Made by a program: the position numbers and the translations under genes
Source of the DNA: Leucobacter tardus
GTDB taxonomy: Bacteria > Actinomycetota > Actinomycetes > Actinomycetales > Microbacteriaceae
Reading direction: 5' to 3'
DNA: 64,000 bases
Assembly: GCF_017583045.1 (NCBI RefSeq)
Contig: NZ_JAGFBF010000005.1
Location: 1,054,001 to 1,118,000 of the forward strand
In this document: positions 25,934-34,505 of the stretch, in pieces
Layout of the letters: each line of letters starts with the position of its first letter
Numbering within the stretch: the first letter of the stretch is position 1
Notes under the pieces: generated by a model
What the model was told of the DNA's origin: nothing
Databases searched by the model: none
What the model saw: only the letters and a program-made list of their open reading frames with translations

Positions 25934-26857
25934 ATGTCGGGTGAGTCGCCACTGGGTTCGGAACACCAGCGTTTCACCCCGCCGCTGCCCGGATCGGACC
26001 TGCGTCGCCGTCCGGCCCGCCGCGCGCGACGCCGGCGCACGCTCATCGTCGCCGGTGCGGTCGCCGGAATCCTGGTGCTCGGCGCCGGCACCGCATCGGC
26101 GGTCGCCCTCACCACCGGACTCATCGGCGGTGACGACGCGGCAACTGCCGAACCGTCGCCCTCCGCACCGACGCCGGGCGCCACACCACCGAGCACCCCG
26201 ACGCCTGAACCGACGCCGACACCGACACCGACCCCGACACCCGAGCCGACCGGGGCCGAGGCTCCGGAGGTCGACATCGACACCGCCGACTCGATCACCG
26301 TGGTCGTGAACAAGCAGCGCCCCCTCACCCCCATCGACTGGGCACCCGGTGACCTCGTGATGCCCGAGGGGATCCCGAACACGAACGGTCAGCCGATGCG
26401 GGCGGAGGCCGCCGCAGCACTGCAGACGATGTACGCGGAGGCGTCGGCCGCCGGACTCCCGTTCACCATCACGAGCGCCTACCGCCCCTACGACATGCAG
26501 GTCGGGCTCTTCGACGACTACGCCGCGCGCGACGGCGTCGAAGCCGCGGAGACCTACTCGGCGCGCGCCGGGCACTCCGAGCACCAGACCGGTCTGGCCG
26601 CGGACCTCGACGACGGCAGCGGCTGCGCGTTCATGGCGTGTTTCGGGGAGACTGCGACCGGCCAGTGGCTGCGGGATCACGCGCACGAGTACGGGTTCAT
26701 CCTGCGATACCACGACGGTGCGGAATCGATCGTCGGCTACATCTACGAACCCTGGCACTTCCGCTACGTCGGCACCGACGTCGCCCAGGGCATGCACGAT
26801 GCGGGCGAGCAGAACCTCGAGACCTACCTCGGGCTCGACCCGGCGCCCGGGTACTGA
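25934..26857 (+). CDS. D,D-carboxypeptidase of the M15B (VanY) family, membrane-anchored
   Basis: A 307-residue exported zinc peptidase that trims the last D-Ala of peptidoglycan stem peptides. A basic N-terminus leads to one transmembrane/signal-anchor helix ([20 protein letters not shown]), then a Pro-Thr repeat linker ([18 protein letters not shown]). The VanY domain has [25 protein letters not shown] (the zinc His and Asp) and the final EPWHFRYVG (catalytic Glu region and zinc His). It is divergent from ispG and convergent, with a 13-base gap, to the site-2 protease gene, so it interrupts an otherwise conserved gene order. Confidence 0.92.
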   Translation: MSGESPLGSEHQRFTPPLPGSDLRRRPARRARRRRTLIVAGAVAGILVLGAGTASAVALTTGLIGGDDAATAEPSPSAPTPGATPPSTPTPEPTPTPTPTPTPEPTGAEAPEVDIDTADSITVVVNKQRPLTPIDWAPGDLVMPEGIPNTNGQPMRAEAAAALQTMYAEASAAGLPFTITSAYRPYDMQVGLFDDYAARDGVEAAETYSARAGHSEHQTGLAADLDDGSGCAFMACFGETATGQWLRDHAHEYGFILRYHDGAESIVGYIYEPWHFRYVGTDVAQGMHDAGEQNLETYLGLDPAPGY

Positions 26858-26870
26858 GCGGCCCCGATCG

Positions 26871-28346
26871 TCACCCGAAGATCGACACCGGTTTCACGAT
26901 GTCGGCGTAGATGAGCAGCAGCGTCATGGCGCCGAGCACCACCACGACCGCGAAGGTGATCGGCACCATCTTGGCGGTGTCGACCGGTCCGGGATCCGGC
27001 TTGCGCCGCAACCGGGCCCACATGCGTTTCAGGCCCTCGTAAACGGCGCCGGCGACGTGGCCGCCGTCGAGCGGCATGAGCGGCACGAGGTTGAAGATGA
27101 AGAGCGCGATATTGACGTTGCCGAGCAGACCGACCACGAACTGCACGCGCTCGGCGACCGGCACCTGATCGGTGCTCACGACTTCACCGGCGATACGCCC
27201 GACGCCGACCACGCTGAGCGGTCCGTTCGGGTCGCGCTCCGCGCTGCCGAAGGCCGCGTTCCAGACGCCGACCATGCGCTGCGGCAGCTGGATGATGACG
27301 TTCACCATGCGGCCGGCGGCATCCCCGACCATCACGGGCACTTCGGTGATCGGCTGCCGCACGAGCTCGGCGGTCGGGGTCGCGCCGATCATACCGACCG
27401 ACTCGGTGACGATGCGGCCGGCATCGTCTTCGACCGCGACGCCCTCCGCATCGACGACCGCCCGCTCGTTCGCTGCGGGCACCACCGAGACCGTCTCGGT
27501 CGCACCGTCGCGCTCGATCTCGAACCGCAGGTCCTGTCCGGGCGAATCGCTCACGATGCCGCGGAGCTGGTCCCAACCGGTGATCCGCGTTCCGTTGATG
27601 GCAAGCACCGTGTCCCCGGGCCGGAGACCGGCCGCGGCGGCGGGGGCCGCCGGGGCGTCGGCGGTGCACTCGGTCGCGTCGCTCGACGCCGAGACCAGGC
27701 ACTCGTTGACGGCGCCCAGCGTGGTGGTGTTCTGCGGGGCACCGAAGCCGACGAGCACGATCGCGAAGCACACGAACGCCAGAATCAGGTTCATGAACGG
27801 GCCGCCGAGCATGACGACGACCTTCTTCCAGACCGAGAGGTTGTAGAAGGTGCGGTGCTCCTCGCCCGCAGCGATCGTCTCACCGCTCGCGAGTCGAGCA
27901 TCGTCGACGAGGCCGCCGATCCCGGGCCTGGCACCCGGCTCGTCCATCCGATCGGGCTCGCCCGGTGCCGGGTCCGGATCCACGGGGCCCGACGTCAGCG
28001 TCGCGGTTCCCGGATCCCCGGCGACCGGCCTGGCCGGAGCCCCCTCCTGCACAACGGTGTTCAAGAACCCGGTGGTCGACGCCCGCGGCACCTCGCCAGG
28101 CTTGTGCGGCGGGTACATGCCGATCATCGCGATGTACCCGCCGAGCGGGATCATCTTCACGCCGTACTCGGTCTCGCCCTTGCGCCACGAGAACAGCGTC
28201 TTGCCGAAGCCGACCATGTACTGGGTCACCTTGACGCCGAAGAGCTTGGCGGGCACGAGGTGCCCCACTTCGTGCAGGCCGATCGAGACGATCAGCCCGA
28301 CGAAGATGATGAGGATCCCCAGCACATAGAGCAAGACTTCGAGCAC
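26871..28346 (-). CDS. rseP: Site-2 intramembrane metalloprotease (RseP/Rip1-like, M50)
   Basis: A 491-residue protease that cuts membrane-bound substrates such as anti-sigma factors inside the membrane. The zinc site HEVGH is at about residues 25-29 in the first helix, and the third ligand motif is NLVPLMPLDGGH near residue 435. A PDZ domain (about 205-290, AGLRPGDTVLAINGTRI) lies between. Unusually, a low-complexity insert of about 60 residues rich in Pro, Gly and Asp (VAGDPGTATLTSGPVDPDP) interrupts the N-terminal half. It follows dxr by 51 bases. A membrane-tethered sigma factor elsewhere in this window could be a substrate (speculative). Confidence 0.92.
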   Translation of the reverse strand: MLEVLLYVLGILIIFVGLIVSIGLHEVGHLVPAKLFGVKVTQYMVGFGKTLFSWRKGETEYGVKMIPLGGYIAMIGMYPPHKPGEVPRASTTGFLNTVVQEGAPARPVAGDPGTATLTSGPVDPDPAPGEPDRMDEPGARPGIGGLVDDARLASGETIAAGEEHRTFYNLSVWKKVVVMLGGPFMNLILAFVCFAIVLVGFGAPQNTTTLGAVNECLVSASSDATECTADAPAAPAAAAGLRPGDTVLAINGTRITGWDQLRGIVSDSPGQDLRFEIERDGATETVSVVPAANERAVVDAEGVAVEDDAGRIVTESVGMIGATPTAELVRQPITEVPVMVGDAAGRMVNVIIQLPQRMVGVWNAAFGSAERDPNGPLSVVGVGRIAGEVVSTDQVPVAERVQFVVGLLGNVNIALFIFNLVPLMPLDGGHVAGAVYEGLKRMWARLRRKPDPGPVDTAKMVPITFAVVVVLGAMTLLLIYADIVKPVSIFG

Positions 28347-28397
28347 GCGGCCAGCGTAGTGCGGTGCCCTGTGCTTCGGCTGCGGGCGGCCCGGAGG

Positions 28398-29480
28398 TCA
28401 GCGCGCGGCGATGAGGAGCTGCGCGCGCTCGCGCGCCCAGCGTTCCGCTTCGGCGAGCGACTCGAGCGTGAGGTCGGCCGGAGCCTGGTGCGCGTCGAGC
28501 ACTTCGTGCACGGCGTCGACGATGTCGAGAAACCCGATTCTGCCGTCATGGAAGGCGTCGACGGCCTCCTCATTCGCCGCGTTGTAGACGGCGGGATAGG
28601 TGAGGCGCGCCCGACCCACTTCTTTCGCCAGTGCGACGGCGGGGAACGCCTCCTCGTCGAGGGGCTCGAACGTCCACTCGGTGGCCTGCCGCCAGTCGAG
28701 CGGGGTGCCGATGCCGTGCAGACGGTTCGGCCAGGAGAGTCCGAGCGCAATGGGCAGCCGCATGTCGGGCGGTGATGCCTGCAGGATCGTCGATCCGTCG
28801 TGAAATTCGACCATGGAGTGGACGATCGACTGGGGATGCACGACGACGTCGATGTCGCTGTACGAGACCCCGAAGAGCAGGTGCGCCTCGATGACCTCCA
28901 GTCCCTTGTTCACGAGCGTGGCCGAGTTGGTGGTGACGACGCGCCCCATATTCCACGTCGGGTGTGCGAGGGCCTGCTCAGGGGTCACCGCGGCGAGTTC
29001 GGCGCGCGACCGCCCGCGGAACGGTCCCCCGGACGCGGTGACGACGAGGCGTCGCACCTCGCTCGCCGCACCCGAGCGGAGCGCCTGCGCGATCGCCGAG
29101 TGCTCGGAGTCGACCGGCACGATCTGGTCGGGCTTCGCGAGCCCGGTCACCAGGTCGCCGCCGACGATGAGCGACTCCTTGTTCGCCAGCGCCAGGGTGC
29201 GACCGGCGCGCAGCGCGGCGACCGTCGGCCCGAGACCGATGGACCCGGTGATGCCGTTCAGCACGACATCGGCCGGCACGTCCTGCACCAGCTGGGCTGC
29301 GGCCTCCGCACCGAACGCGAGGTGCTCGACGTTGAATTCGTCGGCCTGCTGCTGCACCCGATCACGACTGGTACCCGCCGCGAGCCCGACGACCTGGAAC
29401 TTCGACGGGTTCTTGCGGACGACGTCGAGCGCCTGCTCGCCGATCGAACCGGTGGACCCGAGAATGACGATGCGCCTCAT
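28398..29480 (-). CDS. dxr: 1-deoxy-D-xylulose 5-phosphate reductoisomerase Dxr
   Basis: Dxr is the NADPH-dependent second enzyme of the MEP pathway. The N-terminal motif VILGSTGSIGEQALDVV binds NADPH, ALANKESLIVGGDLV and TASGGPF belong to the active site, and NMGRVVTTNSATLVNKGLE follows. Length is 360 residues, as expected. The ATG at 29480 (MRRIVILG) is chosen; a GTG at 29489 would add three residues. It lies 30 bases after the FKBP gene and 51 before the site-2 protease gene on the same strand. Confidence 0.95.
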   Translation of the reverse strand: MRRIVILGSTGSIGEQALDVVRKNPSKFQVVGLAAGTSRDRVQQQADEFNVEHLAFGAEAAAQLVQDVPADVVLNGITGSIGLGPTVAALRAGRTLALANKESLIVGGDLVTGLAKPDQIVPVDSEHSAIAQALRSGAASEVRRLVVTASGGPFRGRSRAELAAVTPEQALAHPTWNMGRVVTTNSATLVNKGLEVIEAHLLFGVSYSDIDVVVHPQSIVHSMVEFHDGSTILQASPPDMRLPIALGLSWPNRLHGIGTPLDWRQATEWTFEPLDEEAFPAVALAKEVGRARLTYPAVYNAANEEAVDAFHDGRIGFLDIVDAVHEVLDAHQAPADLTLESLAEAERWARERAQLLIAAR

Positions 29481-29510
29481 GCGCTCCACCCTATCGAGGC
29501 GCCACGGACC

Positions 29511-30518
29511 TCAGTCGGCGTGGACGACACCGACGATGTCGAGGACGAACACCATGACGTCGTCGGGCTCGTGCCCCTGCTGTTCCAGCGCGTCGGCGCC
29601 GTAGCCGCCCTGTTCCTGGTCGGCGGGGACCACGGAAATGACCTGCGAGCCGACGGTGTGCCCCTCGAGCGCCTCGGTGAATCCGCCGATCACACCGGTC
29701 GTCAGAAAGTCGGTCGGCGCGCCGCGGCTCCAGCTCGAGTCGAACTCTTCGCCGGTGCGCCAGATGACGCCGCGGTAGTTCACGTAGACCCGATCTCCCG
29801 GCTGCACCTCTTCGCCGTCGCCCTCGATGAGCGTCGCGGTCTCGAGCTCCGTCGGCGGGTCCGTGTCCTTCGGGATCGTAATGGTCGGCTCGCCGTTGTC
29901 AGCGAGCTCGACCGAGGGGAACCCGGCCGGCAGATCCTGCGCCTCGCCCTCCGCCTTCGGCAGCAGCTCGCCCTCGTCCGCGATCTTGCCCGGCTCGACC
30001 GACTCGACGTCGAACACCATGACGACGGCGTCGCCCGCTTCGAAGCCCTCGGGCATCGACTGCGCGCCGCCCATCGCTTCCTCGGCGGGCAGCGAGACGA
30101 CCACGCGCTGTCCCGCGACGGCGCAGCGCACCGCTTCGTACGCGAAGGGGGCGAGCTGCTGCTCGCTGTTGACGATGGGCTGCCCGGCCGGTGAGTGCTC
30201 GACCAGATCGCCGGTGCGACCGTTGAAGAACGAGAGGGCCGCGGTGACGCCGGCGCCCTCGTCGGGCGAACGATCACCGTCGCCCTCGATGAGCACGGTT
30301 CGTTCGAGCTCGGTGGACTCGACCGGAGTGCCGCCCGTCATCTTCAAGTCGCCGCCGAAATCGCCTTCGACGGTGACGGACTCGCTCGCCGAACCCGACG
30401 GAGCGCAGTCCTCGCCGCTGGCGTCCGTGTTGTCGCCACCTCCCGAACCGCCGGCGCACGACGTCAGGAGGAGTGTCGCCGCGAGCGCGGCGGGGACGAG
30501 CATGCGAGAGCGATTCAC
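29511..30518 (-). CDS. FKBP-type peptidyl-prolyl isomerase lipoprotein
   Basis: A 335-residue lipoprotein with signal sequence MLVPAALAATLLLTSCAGG, whose lipobox LLTSC gives acylation at the Cys. Two related segments follow. The C-terminal one is a recognisable FKBP domain (about 230-335: GDRVYVNYRGVIWRTGEEFD, VIGGFTEALEGHTVGSQV, GGYGADALEQQ). The first, about residues 60-175 (GAGVTAALSFFNGRTGDLV), is a diverged copy that may be inactive. It should help fold exported proteins. The GTG at 30518 has AGGAA ten bases upstream; ATG at 30503 is an alternative. Confidence 0.88.
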   Translation of the reverse strand: MNRSRMLVPAALAATLLLTSCAGGSGGGDNTDASGEDCAPSGSASESVTVEGDFGGDLKMTGGTPVESTELERTVLIEGDGDRSPDEGAGVTAALSFFNGRTGDLVEHSPAGQPIVNSEQQLAPFAYEAVRCAVAGQRVVVSLPAEEAMGGAQSMPEGFEAGDAVVMVFDVESVEPGKIADEGELLPKAEGEAQDLPAGFPSVELADNGEPTITIPKDTDPPTELETATLIEGDGEEVQPGDRVYVNYRGVIWRTGEEFDSSWSRGAPTDFLTTGVIGGFTEALEGHTVGSQVISVVPADQEQGGYGADALEQQGHEPDDVMVFVLDIVGVVHAD

Positions 30519-30642
30519 GATCGAGGGGTTCCTCACGGTCGAGTGGCGACTGACGACACCGAGTCTGCCCCAGCCGTCTGGCTGGCAACTGTGTGCCGCC
30601 CGAGATTCCGACGAGGATCCGGACGGCGGTAGGCTCGGCACC

Positions 30643-31311
30643 ATGTCGGCTGCGGTCTCACTCGCTCGTCCGGGTCCGGTGTTCGTCATCGGGCGGGCGC
30701 TGCTGCGACCCCTGCTCAAGCTGCGATTCCGCCCGGTGATCCGCGGAGCCGACCGGATTCCCGACAGCGGCCCTGTGCTGCTCGCGAGCAACCATCTGGC
30801 CGGTCTCGACACCGTGCTCATTCCCTCGTTCTCGACGCGCAAAGTACAGTTCCTCGCGAAGGAGTCGCTCTTCAAGCGCGGACTGCTGGGCTGGTTCTTC
30901 CGGCAGATCGGGGCGATCCCGGTGCACCGTGGTGCCGGATCCGTGGCCCAAGCGGCGCTCGACGCCGGCCGCGCCGTACTCGCCGACGGGCAGGTCTTCG
31001 CGGTGTTCCCGGAGGGCAGCCGGTCCCGGGACGGCCGCCTGTACCGCGGTCGCGGCGGGGCGGCGTGGATGGCGCTCGCCACCGGAGCGACGGTGATCCC
31101 GGTGGGGCTGATCGGCACGAATCGGCGGCTGCGGAACCCTCGGACGGGGCGTGCGCCGCGCGTCGAGGTGCGCTTCGGGGCACCGGTCGAGCTCGCGGAT
31201 CTCGCGGACCTGCCGAGCGGGCGGGCACGACGAGAGGCGACCGCGCGCATCATGGCCGCGATCCACGCCCTCACCGGCCAGGAGCTCGCCGAAGGCTACG
31301 CCCAGCACTAG
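30643..31311 (+). CDS. PlsC-like 1-acylglycerol-3-phosphate acyltransferase
   Basis: A 222-residue member of the lysophosphatidate acyltransferase family. The catalytic motif is NHLAGLDT (HxxxxD), the substrate motif is FPEGSRSRDGRLYRGRGG, and the IPVGLIGTNRR block follows. It would add the second acyl chain to lysophosphatidic acid at the inner membrane face. It is divergent from the FKBP gene. Its stop codon shares the CTAG tetramer (31308-31311) with the stop of the convergent rsmI. Confidence 0.88.
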   Translation: MSAAVSLARPGPVFVIGRALLRPLLKLRFRPVIRGADRIPDSGPVLLASNHLAGLDTVLIPSFSTRKVQFLAKESLFKRGLLGWFFRQIGAIPVHRGAGSVAQAALDAGRAVLADGQVFAVFPEGSRSRDGRLYRGRGGAAWMALATGATVIPVGLIGTNRRLRNPRTGRAPRVEVRFGAPVELADLADLPSGRARREATARIMAAIHALTGQELAEGYAQH

Positions 31312-32126
31312 GGGCGCGACGCGAGCGCCGCGGCGTAGAGCTCCCGACTCGACTGCCCGGATGCGGCGGCGACGGCGCGCGTCGCATCCTTCAATCGTTC
31401 GCCGCTCGCGACCAGCGCCTGCACCTCGGCGAGCGCGGTCTCGGGCGACACCGATCGCTCCGGCGCTCCGCCGACGACCACGACGATCTCGCCGCGCACC
31501 CCGTCGGCGGCCCAAGCGGCCAGCTCTTCCAGTGACCCGCGACGCACCTCCTCGTGCAGCTTGGTGAGCTCGCGGCAGATGGCGGCGGGGCGTTCCGGTC
31601 CGAACGCGGCGGCGAGCGCCGTGAGCGTTGCGGCGAGACGGGTCGGGGCTTCGAAGAACACCAGCGTGCGCCGCTCATCGGCGAGGACGCCGAGGAAGCG
31701 ATCCCGCTCCCCCGCTTTCCGTGAGAGGAACCCCTCGAAGGCGAACCGGTCGGTCGGCAGACCCGACACGGCGAGCGCCGTGATGACCGCGCTCGGACCG
31801 GGGATCGCGGTCACCTCGACTCCCTGCTCGGCAGCCAGCTGCACGACGCGGAACCCCGGGTCCGAGACGGTCGGCGTCCCGGCGTCGCTCACGAGCACGA
31901 TGTCTTCCGTTCGCGCCCGATCGACGAGTTCGGCCGCGCGCTCGTGCTCGTTGTGATCGTGAAGCGCGAGCAGTTCCGGTCGCGCATCGATGCCGAGGAG
32001 CCGCAGCAGCTTCGCGGTCGTGCGGGTGTCCTCCGCCGCGATGACGGCGGCGCCCGCGAGGGTGTCGCGGAGCCGGGTGGACGCGTCACCGAGGTTGCCG
32101 ATCGGCGTGGCCGCGAGCAGAATCAT
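31308..32126 (-). CDS. rsmI: 16S rRNA (cytidine-1402-2'-O)-methyltransferase RsmI
   Basis: A 272-residue SAM methyltransferase of the tetrapyrrole-methylase fold that modifies C1402 of 16S rRNA in the decoding centre. It begins ILLAATPIGNLGDASTRLRD and contains AEDTRTTAKLLRLLGI, VSDAGTPTVSDPG, IPGPSAVITALAVSGLP and FEGFLSRK, all family hallmarks. GGGGG precedes the ATG at 32126. It is convergent with the acyltransferase gene and divergent from the DsbA-like gene. Confidence 0.95.
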   Translation of the reverse strand: MILLAATPIGNLGDASTRLRDTLAGAAVIAAEDTRTTAKLLRLLGIDARPELLALHDHNEHERAAELVDRARTEDIVLVSDAGTPTVSDPGFRVVQLAAEQGVEVTAIPGPSAVITALAVSGLPTDRFAFEGFLSRKAGERDRFLGVLADERRTLVFFEAPTRLAATLTALAAAFGPERPAAICRELTKLHEEVRRGSLEELAAWAADGVRGEIVVVVGGAPERSVSPETALAEVQALVASGERLKDATRAVAAASGQSSRELYAAALASRP

Positions 32127-32180
32127 GCCCCCATCGTACGCGGGTGCACCCGACCGTCCCGCAGCTGGGAGAATGGGAGC

Positions 32181-33095
32181 ATGACCGATCCCACCCCGCA
32201 CGATCCGCACGCTCACTACACTCCGGTGGATCGCAGCGTGCCGCAGCCCGGGCAGGGCGGCTCGTCGCGCAAGGTGACGATCTGGACGGTCGCCGCGATT
32301 CTCGCGCTCGCGTTCACCGCGTTCTGCGTGTTCCTGGTGATGTCGCGACTCGACGATCAGCCGTCCGAGGCCGACGGCGTCGAGTGGCCGGCGAACATGC
32401 GCACGGGCGGCATCCTGTTCGAGAGCGGATCGGGCGGTCTCACGCCGGTGCGCTCGGACGCCCCGCAGGCGGGGGCCGTGCCCGAACCGGTGGAGGCCGA
32501 TCGCGCGAGCGGCCCGCTCGATATCCAGCTGTACGTGGACTACCGATGCCCGGCCTGTGCCGCATTCGAGCTGGAGAACGCGGCACTGCTCGAGGAGGCC
32601 GTGACGAACGGCGACGCGACGCTCGAGGAGGCCGTGACGAACGGCGACGCGACGCTCGAGGTCCGTCCGATGACGTTCCTCGACGACGACACGCAGTACT
32701 CGTCGCGGGCCGCGGGCGCGGTCGCGTGCGTCGTGGACGGCGAACCGGAGCTCGCCTGGAACGCGCATACCGCGCTCCTCGATCCGCGCATCCAGCCCGG
32801 ACACGAGGATCCGGGCCTTGAGAACGACGAGATCGTCGGCGTGATCGAGCGCGCCACGGGTGAACTGGACGGCGCGACGCGATCCTGCATCGAGGACGAG
32901 CGTTTCGCCCCGTTCGCGCAGGCGCTGAACGCGTGGGCGTCGAGCACGCCGATCGTCGAAGCGGATGACGCCGACGCCACGGTCGCGCACACCCCGTTCG
33001 TCATCGCCGGCGGCGCCGTCTACGAGGGCGAAGCCAGCGACGGAGACGCGTTCGCCGCGTTCCTCGCCGAGCAGGGTCTGCAGGGGGCGCGGTGA
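32181..33095 (+). CDS. DsbA/thioredoxin-like membrane protein
   Basis: A 304-residue protein with one N-terminal membrane anchor (about residues 36-56) and an extracellular thioredoxin-like domain of the DsbA type. The active site is DYRCPACAAFE (CxxC) and the cis-Pro region is VAHTPFVIAGG. It would oxidise or isomerise disulfides of exported proteins. Residues near 139-160 contain an exact 11-residue duplication (EEAVTNGDATL twice) caused by a 33-bp tandem repeat, which lengthens a helical insert without breaking the frame. GGGAG precedes the ATG. Its stop overlaps the next GTG start. Confidence 0.85.
   Translation: MTDPTPHDPHAHYTPVDRSVPQPGQGGSSRKVTIWTVAAILALAFTAFCVFLVMSRLDDQPSEADGVEWPANMRTGGILFESGSGGLTPVRSDAPQAGAVPEPVEADRASGPLDIQLYVDYRCPACAAFELENAALLEEAVTNGDATLEEAVTNGDATLEVRPMTFLDDDTQYSSRAAGAVACVVDGEPELAWNAHTALLDPRIQPGHEDPGLENDEIVGVIERATGELDGATRSCIEDERFAPFAQALNAWASSTPIVEADDADATVAHTPFVIAGGAVYEGEASDGDAFAAFLAEQGLQGAR
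32592..32657 (+). repeat. Exact 33-bp tandem duplication inside the DsbA-like gene
   Basis: Bases 32592-32624 are repeated without change at 32625-32657. The unit is a multiple of three, so the reading frame is kept and the peptide EEAVTNGDATL is doubled. Perfect identity suggests a recent slippage event, or an assembly artefact. Confidence 0.9.
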
Positions 33096-34423
33096 GCGGC
33101 AGCACGCAGCGCGCGGCGGCGACCCGGCAAGCGGATGACGGCCCGTCGCTCGTCTCTCTGACCGGAGCAGGCTACTTCCCGCTCGCCCTGATCGCGCGGT
33201 TCCCATTCGCCATGATGGTGGTCGGCGTGCTGACGCTCGTCGTGTCCGCGCGCGGGTCCGTCGAGCTCGGCGGACTCGCCTCGGCGTCGGTCGGCATCGG
33301 TTCGGCGCTCATCGGCCCCCTGGTGGGCGCGGCGGCCGACCGCTTCGGACAGCGGCCGACGCTGCTCGTGACGGCGATCGCGAACAGCATCGCGCTCGGT
33401 GCGCTCGCCTGGATCGCCTACAGTCCGCTCGACGTGTGGGCGGTCTTCGCCGTGTCGTTCCTCGTGGGCGCCTCGGGGCCGCAGACGTCGCCGATGTCGC
33501 GATCGCGACTCGTGATGATCATCAAGACCGCGATGCCGTCGAAACGCCGCCCCCGCACGCTCAGCGCCACCCTCGCGTACGAGTCCGCAGCCGACGAGGT
33601 CGTCTTCGTCTTCGGACCGGTGATCGTCGGGCTGCTCGCCACCTTCTTCGGCGCCTGGGCGCCCATCGCCGCGGCCGCGGCGCTGACCCTCGTATTCGTC
33701 GTGGCGTTCGCCCTGCACCGCACGAGCGCACCGCCGAAGACCGCGGCCGAGCGCGCGGCGACCCTCGCACCGGCTCGCGAACTCGCGCGGCCGGAGCTGC
33801 TCGTCACGGTGTTCGGCATCTTCTGCGTCGGCCTCGTCTTCGGCACCACGCTCACCGCGCTCACCGCCCTCACGCAGGATCTCGGGAGCCCCGAGAGCGC
33901 CGGCCTCTTCTACGGCATCATGGGCCTCGGCTCGGCGATCCTCGCCATCAGCGTCGTCTGGTTCTCACCGCGCTTCACGCTGCGGTACCGGTGGCTCGTC
34001 TTCGTCGTCTTCATCCTCGCCGGGCAATTCGTCATGGCGAGCGGCGGCGGACTCGGCTCGGTGGCTCTCGGACTCGGGATCACCGGCATCGGCATCGGCC
34101 CGCTCCTCGTCACGCTCTACAGCTTCGGCACCCACCGCAGCCCCGAGGGGCGCTCGGCCACCGTCATGACGATGCTCGGTTCAGGGGTCATCGTGGGCCA
34201 GTCGGGAGCGTCCGCCCTGACCGGGTTCGTCGCGGAGCAGATCGGCACGGACACGGCCATGTGGCTCCCCGCCGGCGCCGGCGCGCTCGCCGCGATCGCC
34301 GGACTCATCAACTGGGTGCTGACGCCATCGGGCTTCGAACCGTCGCCCCACACCGCCACCGTCGAGGTGCAGGTGCCCGAGTCCGTGGACCGCGTCGACG
34401 CCCCGGGGCGCGCACAGGAATAG
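33092..34423 (+). CDS. MFS transporter of unknown substrate
   Basis: A 443-residue twelve-helix major facilitator. Motif A is present after helix 2 (GAAADRFGQRPTLL) and a charged central loop (HRTSAPPKTAAERAAT) separates the halves. Helix 5 reads VFVFGPVIVGLLATFFGAW. The family spans sugar and drug transporters, and nothing here fixes the substrate. The GTG start at 33092 overlaps the stop of the DsbA-like gene (GTGA), so they are coupled. Confidence 0.85.
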   Translation: MSGSTQRAAATRQADDGPSLVSLTGAGYFPLALIARFPFAMMVVGVLTLVVSARGSVELGGLASASVGIGSALIGPLVGAAADRFGQRPTLLVTAIANSIALGALAWIAYSPLDVWAVFAVSFLVGASGPQTSPMSRSRLVMIIKTAMPSKRRPRTLSATLAYESAADEVVFVFGPVIVGLLATFFGAWAPIAAAAALTLVFVVAFALHRTSAPPKTAAERAATLAPARELARPELLVTVFGIFCVGLVFGTTLTALTALTQDLGSPESAGLFYGIMGLGSAILAISVVWFSPRFTLRYRWLVFVVFILAGQFVMASGGGLGSVALGLGITGIGIGPLLVTLYSFGTHRSPEGRSATVMTMLGSGVIVGQSGASALTGFVAEQIGTDTAMWLPAGAGALAAIAGLINWVLTPSGFEPSPHTATVEVQVPESVDRVDAPGRAQE

Positions 34424-34505
34424 ACGACGCCGTCGTCCCGTTGACGGGAGTGTGAGCGGGGCACGACCCCGCCCGGTCGGCAACGCTCGTGAGAGAATGG
34501 ATGGT

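Noticed and set aside
26718-28775. Long plus-strand open frame across the VanY end, site-2 protease and dxr
   Set aside because: It overlaps three genes with clear motifs and shows no domain of its own.
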